This document shows positions 7,964-14,685 of a DNA stretch of 40,174 nucleotides, piece after piece (within the stretch, counting starts at the first letter, position 1; every line of letters begins with the position of its first letter). The DNA lies in the NCBI GenBank assembly GCA_036517695.1, contig DATDVC010000044.1:1-40174 (forward strand), written 5' to 3'. The notes below the pieces were generated by a model. It searched no databases and was not told the DNA's origin. It saw only the letters and a program-made list of their open reading frames with translations. The position numbers were made by a program, and so were the translations under genes. The stretch comes from DATDVC01 sp036517695. GTDB taxonomy: Bacteria > Patescibacteriota > Minisyncoccia > Phycocordibacterales > WO2-35-19.

Positions 7964-7994
7964 ATTATAGCAAGCTTGAATAAAAAAGTCAAGC
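7964..7994 (-). promoter_or_regulatory. Promoter and candidate operator of the XRE gene
   Basis: On the minus strand, -35 TTGACT (7987-7992), 17-nt spacer, extended -10 TGC-TATAAT (TATAAT at 7964-7969). An inverted repeat, TCAAGC (7989-7994) with GCTTGA (7974-7979), covers the -35 and spacer. A GAGGAG ribosome site follows before the ATG at 7942. The layout suggests that the encoded repressor binds its own promoter. Confidence 0.65.
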
Positions 7995-8042
7995 ACCAAA
8001 CCAGAATTCTCGTCCTAAACGTGAGGTGGTTTTGACTGATAA

Positions 8043-8086
8043 TTTTTGTAGCTTTTTGTCCTATTTCGCATAATTTTCGTATCAAA
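8043..8086 (+). repeat. 44-nt direct repeat, left copy, before the GxxExxY gene
   Basis: Matches 8484-8527 at 38 of 44 positions in the same orientation; the longest shared block is GTAGCTTTTTGT, with TTCGCAT and ATTTTCGTAT further on. It ends 3 nt before the -10 box (TATAAT, 8089-8094) of the GxxExxY gene. Confidence 0.7.
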
Positions 8087-8096
8087 TGTATAATAG

Positions 8097-8492
8097 ATGT
8101 TGATGATGAAACAAGTTATTAGTAAAAAAGTAATCTATCCCGAGCTTTCCTATAAAATCACTGGGATTTTGTTCGAAGTAAAAAAAGAGCTAGGAGATTA
8201 CGCCAGAGAAAAGCAGTATGGAGATTTAATTGCAAAAAAACTCTCGGAAAATAACATTTCATTTCAAAGAGAAGTCGCCATAGGAAATACTGGTAATATT
8301 TTGGATTTTTTGGTCGATAACAAAATCATTTTAGAGCTTAAGGCGTGCCGCATGATACTAAAAGAGCACTACAGACAGATCCAAAACTATCTCCAGCAAA
8401 CCAATACAAAACTCGGAATACTTGCAAACTTTCGAGAAAGATTTATGAAGCCAGCTAGGATTATTCGTATTGATTCCGAAAAGTTTTCGTAG
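8097..8492 (+). CDS. GxxExxY family protein (PD-(D/E)XK nuclease-like fold)
   Basis: 131 residues. The family hallmarks are visible: 'LSYKITGILFEVKKELG', the ExxY segment 'REKQYGD', and the nuclease-like core 'NILDFLVDNKIILELKA' (D...E-L-K), followed by a Q-rich helix 'HYRQIQNYLQQTNTKLGILANF'. The family is common in reduced and host-associated bacteria and its biochemical role is not established. A TATAAT at 8089-8094 predicts transcription from about 8101, so the in-frame ATG at 8103 or 8106 may be the real start of a leaderless message. The stop codon lies inside the right-hand copy of a 44-nt repeat that also precedes the gene, so the gene plus repeats behave like a cassette inserted before ftsW. 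Confidence 0.8.
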   Translation: MLMMKQVISKKVIYPELSYKITGILFEVKKELGDYAREKQYGDLIAKKLSENNISFQREVAIGNTGNILDFLVDNKIILELKACRMILKEHYRQIQNYLQQTNTKLGILANFRERFMKPARIIRIDSEKFS

Positions 8493-8527
8493 CTTTTTGT
8501 TGTAATTCGCATGATTTTCGTATGAAA
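8484..8527 (+). repeat. 44-nt direct repeat, right copy, spanning GxxExxY stop and ftsW start
   Basis: Same orientation as 8043-8086 with six mismatches. It contains the TAG stop of the GxxExxY gene (8490-8492) and the ATG of ftsW (8522-8524). The ftsW start therefore has no separate leader of its own. Confidence 0.7.
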
Positions 8528-9622
8528 AAGATTGGAAAAATAAGCCGGCCGTTTTTGTTCTGGACTATCGCGCTCGTGGTAGCCGGCTTTTTTATTTTTA
8601 TGTCTGCTTCACTCGGTGAACTAGCCAGGAATGAAGTCAAATTTTCTAGCGTGGCATTCAACCAAGTTTTTTTTGGCTTATTCTTGGGATCTATCGCATG
8701 CATTTTCTTCGCCCGCATCGACTACCATATTTGGAAAAAATGGGCTTTTGTAGCTTTCGTGGGTTCTATAATCCTCACTCTTTTGGTTTTCGTGCCCAAA
8801 ATCGGTCTTGAACACGGTGGCGCAAAAAGATGGATTGATCTTGGTTTTATAACGTTCCAACCCTCTGAAATTTTGAAGGTTGCTTTTGTGGCATATTTCG
8901 CCGCATGGCTTTCTGGCATAAAAAAGAAGGTTGAGACTTTTTCCTGGGGTCTTGTGCCTTTTTTGGTTTTTCTTGTCTTGTTGGGCGGGATACTCTTATC
9001 TCAACCAGATACTGACACCTTTGCTGTTATTATGTTTGCGGCTTTGGGCATGTATTTTGCCTCCGGCGCGAAGTGGAGACATATATTTGCCATAATGATC
9101 GCCGGAGCAGGAGTATTGGCGCTTCTGGCCTTTACCAGACCATATGTAATGCAAAGAATCCAATCAATGCTCGACCCCGGCTCCAATCACCAAACCTCGA
9201 GTTATCAGTTAAATCAATCTCTCATAGCGGTTGGATCTGGCAGAATATGGGGCAGGGGATTCGGACAAAGTATCCAAAAATTTGCCTACTTGCCAGAACC
9301 GATAGGTGACTCGGTTTTTGCCGTAGCCGCGGAAGAATTCGGATTTGTGGGAACTTTCACACTCATAGCCATTTTTGTAATGTTTGGACTTGAAGGCCTC
9401 AAAATATCAGCTCGAGCAAACGATGATTTTGGTAGACTGTTTTCAATGGGAATTGTTATACTTATAGTATCCCAGGCAATGATCAACATTGGCGGTATAA
9501 CAGGCGTGCTCCCTCTGACCGGGATCCCCCTGCCATTTGTCAGTCATGGCGGGACAGCCCTTTTTATAAACCTAATCGAAGTCGGAATCATTATGAATAT
9601 TTCAAGGAGCAGTAAGAAATAA
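8522..9622 (+). CDS. ftsW: Septal peptidoglycan glycosyltransferase FtsW (SEDS family)
   Basis: Polymerises lipid II at the division site together with a class B PBP. The 366-residue protein has about ten transmembrane helices. SEDS signatures are present: 'GAKRWIDLGFITFQPSEILKVAFV' (split around residues 100-122), the long extracellular loop with 'SYQLNQSLIAVGSGRIWGRG', 'AYLPEPIGDSVFAVAAEEFGF', and 'GVLPLTGIPLPFVSHGGT' near the C-terminus. FtsW and RodA are hard to tell apart; its place between mraY and murG favours FtsW. There is no Shine-Dalgarno: the ATG lies in a repeat element. murG starts 1 nt after the stop. Confidence 0.9.
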   Translation: MKKIGKISRPFLFWTIALVVAGFFIFMSASLGELARNEVKFSSVAFNQVFFGLFLGSIACIFFARIDYHIWKKWAFVAFVGSIILTLLVFVPKIGLEHGGAKRWIDLGFITFQPSEILKVAFVAYFAAWLSGIKKKVETFSWGLVPFLVFLVLLGGILLSQPDTDTFAVIMFAALGMYFASGAKWRHIFAIMIAGAGVLALLAFTRPYVMQRIQSMLDPGSNHQTSSYQLNQSLIAVGSGRIWGRGFGQSIQKFAYLPEPIGDSVFAVAAEEFGFVGTFTLIAIFVMFGLEGLKISARANDDFGRLFSMGIVILIVSQAMINIGGITGVLPLTGIPLPFVSHGGTALFINLIEVGIIMNISRSSKK

Positions 9623-9623
9623 A

Positions 9624-10757
9624 ATGAAAATAGTTTTTACAGGAGGAGGTACAGGTGGGCACTTTTACCCCATAATCGCGATAGCCGAATCAATCAAAAA
9701 AATTGTAACGGAGAAAAAATTGGTCGATTTGGATTTATTTTTCTTCGGACCAACACCATACAACCAGGGTATCCTTTATGACCACAATATAGAATACAAA
9801 AAGGTTGTTGCCGGAAAAATGCGCAGATATTTTTCGATATTAAACTTCATCGATTTGTTTAAAACCGGCTTTGGATCTTTGGGGGCTTTATTCAAACTTT
9901 TTGACGTATTCCCAGATGTAGTTTTTAGCAAAGGAGGTTTCGGCAGTTTCCCCACGGTGCTCGCCGCGCGCATCTTGCGCATACCCGTAGTTCTGCATGA
10001 ATCAGACTCTGCCCCGGGAAGAGTGAATAAATGGACGGGCAAATTTGCCACCCGAATAGCTCTCTCTTACAAAGAAGCCGCAGAATATTTTGACCCGCAA
10101 AAAGTGGCTTTCACTGGGCAACCTATTCTAGAAGACAAGCTCAACCGTCTTACCACCAACGCATTTGAATTTTTCGAGTTGGACAAAAGCGTCCCTGTAA
10201 TATTCATAATGGGTGGATCACAAGGAGCAGAAACAATAAACAATGCCGTACTTGACTCTCTACCCGGCTTAGTGAAAAGCTACCAAATACTTCACCAGAC
10301 CGGCGCGGCCCATTTAGAAGTGATGAAAGAGTCAGCATCCGCGATACTTCTCGGTAATGAAAATAAAAGCCGATACAGACCATTTGCATACATGAACAGC
10401 TTCGAGATGCGCATGGCAGCAGGAGCGTCTTCACTTGTGATCAGCAGGGCCGGCTCGACTATATTTGAGATAGCTTCATGGGAAGTGCCTTCGATCATTA
10501 TTCCCATAGAGGACTCCAATGAAAATCACCAGGTCAAAAACGCGTTTGCCTATGCCCACTCCGGAGCTTGTAGCGTGCTTCAGGAAGAAAATTTGAAGAC
10601 GCACATTTTGTTGGCAGAGATTAACAGGGTTTTGGGCAGTGAAGAAATTATGCAACGCATGCGCGAAGGCGCAAAAAACTTCTTCAAACCCGGCGCCGCC
10701 GACCAAATCGCCAAAGAACTTGTAGCAATTGCGCTGTCACACCAGAAATTAGACTAG
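9624..10757 (+). CDS. murG: UDP-N-acetylglucosamine:lipid I GlcNAc transferase
   Basis: Adds GlcNAc to lipid I to make lipid II on the cytoplasmic membrane face. The 377-residue GT-B enzyme starts with the first glycine-rich loop 'FTGGGTGGHFYP', has 'SKGGFGSFPTVLAA' and 'HESDSAPGRVNKW' (acceptor-side residues), then the second Rossmann domain with 'VIFIMGGSQGAETINN' and the UDP-GlcNAc-binding region 'SRAGSTIFEIASWEVPSIIIP'. Length is normal. It is 1 nt from ftsW and followed 57 nt later by gltX, which has its own promoter. The rest of the dcw cluster (murC, ddl, ftsQAZ) is not here. Confidence 0.95.
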   Translation: MKIVFTGGGTGGHFYPIIAIAESIKKIVTEKKLVDLDLFFFGPTPYNQGILYDHNIEYKKVVAGKMRRYFSILNFIDLFKTGFGSLGALFKLFDVFPDVVFSKGGFGSFPTVLAARILRIPVVLHESDSAPGRVNKWTGKFATRIALSYKEAAEYFDPQKVAFTGQPILEDKLNRLTTNAFEFFELDKSVPVIFIMGGSQGAETINNAVLDSLPGLVKSYQILHQTGAAHLEVMKESASAILLGNENKSRYRPFAYMNSFEMRMAAGASSLVISRAGSTIFEIASWEVPSIIIPIEDSNENHQVKNAFAYAHSGACSVLQEENLKTHILLAEINRVLGSEEIMQRMREGAKNFFKPGAADQIAKELVAIALSHQKLD

Positions 10758-10798
10758 TTTTACTCTTGCAACGCAAGGGCTGGGTAAAATAAGATTTT

Positions 10799-10806
10799 GC
10801 TATAAT
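10799..10806 (+). promoter_or_regulatory. Extended -10 promoter of gltX (near-leaderless)
   Basis: TGC-TATAAT, with TATAAT at 10801-10806 and the TG motif at 10798-10799. Transcription should begin near 10813 and the gltX ATG is at 10815. No -35 match and no ribosome site are seen. A small hairpin (CTTGC/GCAAG, 10765-10777) lies just upstream, after murG. Confidence 0.55.
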
Positions 10807-10814
10807 TTTTAAGT

Positions 10815-12194
10815 ATGGAAAAAAAAGACATTGTCATTGTACGATTTCCGCCAAGCCCTACGGGATTTTTGCAAATGGGCAACGTGCGGACGCTTATCTA
10901 TAATTATCTCTTTGCAAAGAAACATGGTGGCAAGTTTTTGGTGCGTATAGAAGACACAGACAAAGTTCGATCAACAAAGGAATACGAGGATGCGATTTTT
11001 AGCGATTTGGAATGGCTCGGGCTCGATTATGACAACAAGCAAGAAGTTTGGAGATCTTCGGAAAGAAACGATGTTTACAAAAGCAAAATCCAAGAACTCT
11101 TAAAAAATGGTTCGGCTTATATTTCAGAGGAAACAGAAGGTGAAAACAAGGAAGTGGTTAGATTTAAAAATCCTGGTGGTAAGATAAAATTCCACGATCT
11201 CATCCGGGGAGATATAGAGATAGATGTGAATGATCTGGGAGACTTCATAATCGCACGAAACATAAATGACCCTCTTTATCACTTGGCCGTCTGCATTGAC
11301 GATGTCGAAAGTGGTATCACCCACATAATCCGTGGCGATGATCATATCTCAAACACACCTCGACAAATTTTAATACTTGAGGCACTGGGTGGTAAGAGAC
11401 CCATCTATGCCCATCTGCCACTAGTCTTGGCGCCTGACAAATCAAAACTCTCTAAAAGAAAACATGGTGAAAGTGTTTCGTTAAAATATTACAAGGAGAA
11501 AGGGTACGAACCACAAGCTGTTTTAAATTTTCTTGCGCTTATTGGATGGAATCCGGGAACTGATCAGGAAATTTTTACTCTGGAAGAACTTGTGAAAGCT
11601 TTTGATCTTTCAAAGGTCCAAAAAAAGGGAGGTATCTTCAATGTGGAAAAACTTGACTGGGTAAACCGCGAACACATTCTCCATACTCCGCTCAAATCTC
11701 AAATCTCAAATCTCAAATCCGAAATAAATAAAACCAAATTCCAAAATCACCAAAAAATTTCAGATGGAGAATTTATTGAAAAGTTTTTAAAAATCATTTT
11801 GGATCGGGTTCACCGATGGGGAGAAGTGAGTGAACTTTTGGAAGCAGGGGAGTTTGATTATCTTTTCGAAACACCGGTCTTGGATCCAGAAAAGATAACT
11901 TGGAAAAATCAAACAAAAGAAGAAGCAAAAAATAATTTGGAGCAACTACTAAAAATTCTCGCCCCCTCTCCTTTGCAAGGAGAGGCCCGCCCGCCTGGAC
12001 GGCACGTCGGGCGGGGGATAAGGGGTGAGGTAGAAAAATTTGCAGAAAAAGAGGGGAAAGGAGAGACTTTGTGGCCCTTGCGCTACTCCCTATCGGGAAA
12101 GGAAAAATCTCCAGATCCATTTACCTTAATCCAAATCCTCGGCAAGCAAGAGACCATTGATCGAATCCAAAACGCCATTGAAACTTTGAAATGA
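10815..12194 (+). CDS. gltX: Glutamyl-tRNA synthetase with an in-frame palindromic insertion
   Basis: Charges tRNA-Glu, and in species lacking GlnRS also tRNA-Gln. The 459-residue class I enzyme has the HIGH equivalent 'RFPPSPTGFLQMGNVRT' (here Q-M-G-N), 'IRGDDHISNTPRQ' and the KMSKS equivalent 'DKSKLSKRKHG' (~214). Two insertions disturb the C-terminal anticodon domain. A CTCAAAT heptamer repeated four times (11691-11718) encodes 'LKSQISNLKSE'. A palindromic repeat (11961-12031) encodes a Pro/Gly/Arg-rich stretch near residues 383-405, between 'LEQLLKIL' and 'EKFAEKEGKGETLWPLR'. The normal ending 'LSGKEKSPDPFTLIQILGK' follows in frame. Its stop overlaps the next start (ATGA). Confidence 0.94.
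   Translation: MEKKDIVIVRFPPSPTGFLQMGNVRTLIYNYLFAKKHGGKFLVRIEDTDKVRSTKEYEDAIFSDLEWLGLDYDNKQEVWRSSERNDVYKSKIQELLKNGSAYISEETEGENKEVVRFKNPGGKIKFHDLIRGDIEIDVNDLGDFIIARNINDPLYHLAVCIDDVESGITHIIRGDDHISNTPRQILILEALGGKRPIYAHLPLVLAPDKSKLSKRKHGESVSLKYYKEKGYEPQAVLNFLALIGWNPGTDQEIFTLEELVKAFDLSKVQKKGGIFNVEKLDWVNREHILHTPLKSQISNLKSEINKTKFQNHQKISDGEFIEKFLKIILDRVHRWGEVSELLEAGEFDYLFETPVLDPEKITWKNQTKEEAKNNLEQLLKILAPSPLQGEARPPGRHVGRGIRGEVEKFAEKEGKGETLWPLRYSLSGKEKSPDPFTLIQILGKQETIDRIQNAIETLK
11691..11718 (+). repeat. Four tandem CTCAAAT heptamers inside gltX
   Basis: Four perfect copies of a 7-nt unit, 28 nt in total, within the coding sequence. Because 28 is not a multiple of 3, gain or loss of one unit would shift the frame. 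The flanking 'NKTKFQNHQK' codons are also A-rich and low in complexity. Confidence 0.75.
11961..12031. repeat. Palindromic repeat element inserted in frame in gltX
   Basis: CCTCTCCTT (11965-11973) pairs with AAGGAGAGG (11977-11985). CCCGCCCG (11986-11993) pairs with CGGGCGGG (12008-12015). The tail GGGGTGAGG (12022-12030) is the same as in the intergenic copy at 4194. It is far more GC-rich than the flanking gltX sequence and is read through without a stop. Confidence 0.7.
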
Positions 12195-13471
12195 AAACGA
12201 GTATGTATATAAAATTTAAATTATATTTGGGGCTGTTGATTCTTTGTTCCATCGTGACTCTACCTTACATTACGCATTCTCAATCTGCAGGAGAATTGCA
12301 AGACAAAATAGATTCTCATAACGATAAGATTAAAAAGCTGGAGGAAGACATGAAGGCCTACGAAAAACAAATAGAAACGGTTGGAACCGAAGCAAAAACT
12401 CTGCAAAACGCCATCAAAACTCTAGACATCAGCAAGCAAAAAATAAGCACTGAAATCAAAAAAACCCAAACTGGGATTGAAAAAACAAACTTGTCGATAG
12501 AACAACTGGGTAGCGAAATTGGCAACATAGAGCAAAAGATAGAGTCCAATATTGAGATCATTGAAAAAGCCATAAGAAACATGAATCAAAATGATGACAA
12601 AACGCTTCTCGAAAGCTTCCTCGAGAGCAAGAGTTTGGCGGAAGTTTTGGATGAATATGAGTCGGTAAGTCAGTTCCAACAAAAGATACGCGAACAGTCG
12701 AAAGAACTTGCCTATTATAAAGAAGATCTATCCGGCAAAAAAACTGTCGCGGAAAAAGAAAAGAAAAATCTAGTAACTCTAAAGTCAGATCTGGACGACC
12801 AGAACCAAATATTGGACATAAACAAAAAGGAAAAAAATCAGCTTCTTTCTGAAACCAAAAGCAAGGAAAGCGCTTATAAAACACTACTTGCAAGCAGACA
12901 AGCCGAAAAAGAAAAATTCGAACGCGAGCTTTTTGAATTTGAATCACAATTAAAAAAAGTGATAGACCCAAACAGCTTCCCCACCGCAGGGAAGGGAATA
13001 CTCAAATACCCTCTTGATAACATCACAGTAACCCAAGCTTTCGGCAGGACGGTCGACGCTAAAAAGCTTTACGTGTCAGGGACCCACAACGGAGTCGACT
13101 TCAGGGCTAGTCGTGGCACTCCAGTTAAAGCTTCTCTTGACGGAATCGTTGAAGGATTGGGAAATACAGACTCGCAGAAAGGTTGCTACTCTTACGGCAA
13201 ATGGGTTTTGATAAAACACCCGAATGGACTATCGACCCTTTACGCTCATCTCGATTTGATAAAAGTATCATCCGGACAAAGCGTAGAAACCGGCGAACTG
13301 TTGGGCTACAGCGGGCAAACCGGCTACGCCACAGGCCCGCACCTTCACTTTACAGTTTACGCAAGCCAAGGTGTTGAGATCCAAAGATACTCTTCAAGCA
13401 AGAATTGCAAAAATGTCGACATCCCCATAGCTGACAGCCAAGCATACCTTGACCCTATGTTATACTTCTAG
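12191..13471 (+). CDS. Coiled-coil M23 peptidoglycan endopeptidase (EnvC/LytM-like)
   Basis: A 426-residue secreted or membrane-anchored wall hydrolase or hydrolase activator. Residues ~8-28 are a signal/anchor helix. Residues ~30-255 are long coiled coils ('DKIKKLEEDMKAYEKQIE' and similar heptads). Residues ~275-405 form the M23 domain. The zinc ligands are kept: H-N-G-V-D ('THNGVDFRAS', ~299-303) and H-L-H ('GPHLHFTVYA', ~383), together with 'YAHLDLIKVSSGQ'. Unlike EnvC, which has lost them, this domain should be catalytic. The start overlaps the gltX stop by 4 nt, and a small membrane protein follows after 2 nt. Confidence 0.9.
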   Translation: MKTSMYIKFKLYLGLLILCSIVTLPYITHSQSAGELQDKIDSHNDKIKKLEEDMKAYEKQIETVGTEAKTLQNAIKTLDISKQKISTEIKKTQTGIEKTNLSIEQLGSEIGNIEQKIESNIEIIEKAIRNMNQNDDKTLLESFLESKSLAEVLDEYESVSQFQQKIREQSKELAYYKEDLSGKKTVAEKEKKNLVTLKSDLDDQNQILDINKKEKNQLLSETKSKESAYKTLLASRQAEKEKFERELFEFESQLKKVIDPNSFPTAGKGILKYPLDNITVTQAFGRTVDAKKLYVSGTHNGVDFRASRGTPVKASLDGIVEGLGNTDSQKGCYSYGKWVLIKHPNGLSTLYAHLDLIKVSSGQSVETGELLGYSGQTGYATGPHLHFTVYASQGVEIQRYSSSKNCKNVDIPIADSQAYLDPMLYF

Positions 13472-13473
13472 AC

Positions 13474-13722
13474 ATGAAAAAAACTAGCCAAAAAGGTTTT
13501 ATACGAGCAACCTTGATCATAGTCGGGGCTTTAGTCGTCCTTAAATACGCTTACGACATAGACGTCGTTGAATTTCTAACAACCGGCAATTTTAGGAAAA
13601 TATTGGATAAATTTTATAATTTAGGATCAGCCGGCTGGGAAAAGTATAGGGAACTAATCTTGAAGGTTTGGGATTACATTTGGACGCTAGCAAAGAATAC
13701 AATCTCCAAAATAAAAAATTAA
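13474..13722 (+). CDS. Small membrane protein, unknown function
   Basis: 82 residues with one hydrophobic helix near the N-terminus ('ATLIIVGALVVLKYAYDI', ~12-29), then an amphipathic, tryptophan-containing region ('WEKYRELILKVWDYIWTLA') and a basic end. It starts 2 nt after the M23 peptidase stop and is surely co-transcribed with it. That pairing suggests a role in placing or regulating the hydrolase, but this is only inferred from position. I do not recognise a named family. Confidence 0.72.
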   Translation: MKKTSQKGFIRATLIIVGALVVLKYAYDIDVVEFLTTGNFRKILDKFYNLGSAGWEKYRELILKVWDYIWTLAKNTISKIKN

Positions 13723-13863
13723 CGAACAGGGGAGCCGTTTTAAACATCCGTAAACCCGTCTTTAGTTTAAATGATAGGTATGGTTTACAAGATATATTGT
13801 GGGACGTTTATATAGCTTATGGCTATGGATGGTCATCTATTTTATTTATTTTTATATCTACAT
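13723..13863. other. Intergenic stretch with no supported gene
   Basis: Short plus-strand frames exist here but have no start signal and no recognisable protein. I see no RNA gene. The stretch ends at the terminator at 13864. Confidence 0.4.
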
Positions 13864-13906
13864 AAAAACAAAATCCCCTACCACAAGGATAAGAGATTTT
13901 GTTTTT
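13864..13906. terminator. Bidirectional terminator between convergent operons
   Basis: AAAAACAAAATC (13864-13875) is the perfect complement of GATTTTGTTTTT (13895-13906), a 12-bp stem with T-rich ends on both strands and a 19-nt loop. It separates the plus-strand gltX/M23 operon from the minus-strand transglycosylase-like gene, whose stop is at 13911. Confidence 0.8.
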
Positions 13907-13910
13907 AATT

Positions 13911-14450
13911 TTATCTAACTGCCAACGCGTTATATTCGGAGTATGCCGCAGTTTTTTTCCAACATGGGGCAGAGGAGGACCAGGGCTGAACTCCATATTT
14001 CTCGAAAAGATATCTCGCATAAGCGGTATTCCCTTCTATGGTCAATATGTTGTATCCAAGTCTTGCTGAATCCTCGTTGTGGTAATACTCGTTGATTTGC
14101 ATCACGCCTCTGTCCAAATTGTTCACTTCGCCACGAAGAATATCTCCTCTGTGATCGTGCTGACGAAATCTGGATTCACACTTTGCGATTTCAACCATTA
14201 CCGGTATGTCGGAAAAATAATTTCTGACATACTCTTCTACTGTTATACTTTTTTCAATGTCCTTATTCTCTACCGTCTTACTAGTTTTAACGTAGTTCGG
14301 AGAGAGCATGTCCTGAACAGTCTTTTCTGGCATAACTTGAGGTATTGCACTCACAGCGCCAAGTCCGGCAATGTTCGAGGCCATCATAACGAATCCCAAA
14401 ACTGTAGTTTGGAAAATAAGCCAATTGTTTAATTTTAATCTCTCCCCCAC
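13911..14450 (-). CDS. Lytic transglycosylase-like (SLT/lysozyme-fold) secreted protein
   Basis: 179 residues with an N-terminal hydrophobic segment (~9-35) acting as signal or anchor, a polar linker, and from residue ~83 an SLT-like domain. The domain contains 'VEIAKCESRFRQHD' with the candidate catalytic Glu92 (E-S motif), 'LDRGVMQINEYYH' (the family's G-x-M-Q-I-N) and 'NTAYARYLFEKYGVQPW' followed by a Trp/Cys-containing end. It should cut peptidoglycan glycan strands outside the membrane. I start at GTG 14450, the last start codon before the hydrophobic segment. A GGGGGAGAG run overlaps it, so the true start could be slightly downstream. A strong promoter lies 160 nt upstream, leaving a long structured leader. 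Confidence 0.78.
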   Translation of the reverse strand: MGERLKLNNWLIFQTTVLGFVMMASNIAGLGAVSAIPQVMPEKTVQDMLSPNYVKTSKTVENKDIEKSITVEEYVRNYFSDIPVMVEIAKCESRFRQHDHRGDILRGEVNNLDRGVMQINEYYHNEDSARLGYNILTIEGNTAYARYLFEKYGVQPWSSSAPCWKKTAAYSEYNALAVR

Positions 14451-14530
14451 CCTGATTATTTAGCCGAATGGGCAAGAAAAGAGTAGGGACATCATTTAGA
14501 TAATCCTCAAGCGCGAACCTGTTTTTTCCA

Positions 14531-14611
14531 CCAGTGAATCCGGCGAGTTTAACATTTTTTTGCTTGAGCCAAAAAACATCCCTAAAAACAACAAATCCAG
14601 CTTTCACTGGA
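14531..14611 (-). promoter_or_regulatory. Structured 5' leader with alternative hairpins (possible attenuator)
   Basis: Near the expected 5' end the transcript can form a hairpin (TCCAG/CTGGA, 14607-14611 with 14596-14600) followed by TTTGTTGTTTTT, terminator-like. Part of that hairpin, CCAGTGAA in the transcript (14603-14610), is also the exact complement of a downstream TTCACTGG (14531-14538). Forming the long pairing would break the short hairpin. Whether this is regulatory is inference. Confidence 0.35.
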
Positions 14612-14620
14612 ACTACATAC

Positions 14621-14649
14621 AGTATAGCATATTTATCGATTGACGTCAA
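14621..14649 (-). promoter_or_regulatory. Strong promoter of the transglycosylase-like gene
   Basis: -35 TTGACG (14644-14649), 17-nt spacer, extended -10 TGC-TATACT (TATACT at 14621-14626). Expected start near 14614. The -35 lies in the centre of a 32-nt dyad (14629-14660). Confidence 0.65.
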
Positions 14650-14660
14650 TAGATAAATAT
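14629..14660. repeat. 32-nt near-perfect palindrome over the promoter
   Basis: ATATTTATC (14629-14637) and GATAAATAT (14652-14660) flank the perfect 12-nt palindrome ATTGACGTCAAT (14639-14650), with a single non-pairing position on each side (14638 and 14651). A shorter match continues outward (ATAGCA against TGCTAT) with a 2-nt offset. The size and position over the -35 suggest the operator of a dimeric or tetrameric regulator. Confidence 0.65.
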
Positions 14661-14685
14661 TGTGCTATTTTGGCCTGTTTTATGG

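Noticed and set aside
11691..11718. CRISPR or other array from the CTCAAAT repeats
   Set aside because: Contiguous heptamers without spacers, inside a coding frame.
13668..13865. Plus-strand 65-residue frame after the small membrane protein gene
   Set aside because: It starts inside another gene, has no ribosome site, no recognisable composition and runs into a terminator.
14287..14649. A 120-residue minus-strand frame overlapping the leader and start of the transglycosylase-like gene
   Set aside because: Its start lies upstream of the predicted transcription start, its second half is the alternate frame of a well supported gene, and it shows no domain.
14629..14660. XerCD dif-like or ParB parS-like chromosomal site
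   Set aside because: The 32-nt dyad lacks the 11-6-11 dif layout and the TGTTTCACGTGAAACA-type parS core, and it lies exactly over a promoter, so an operator is a simpler reading.
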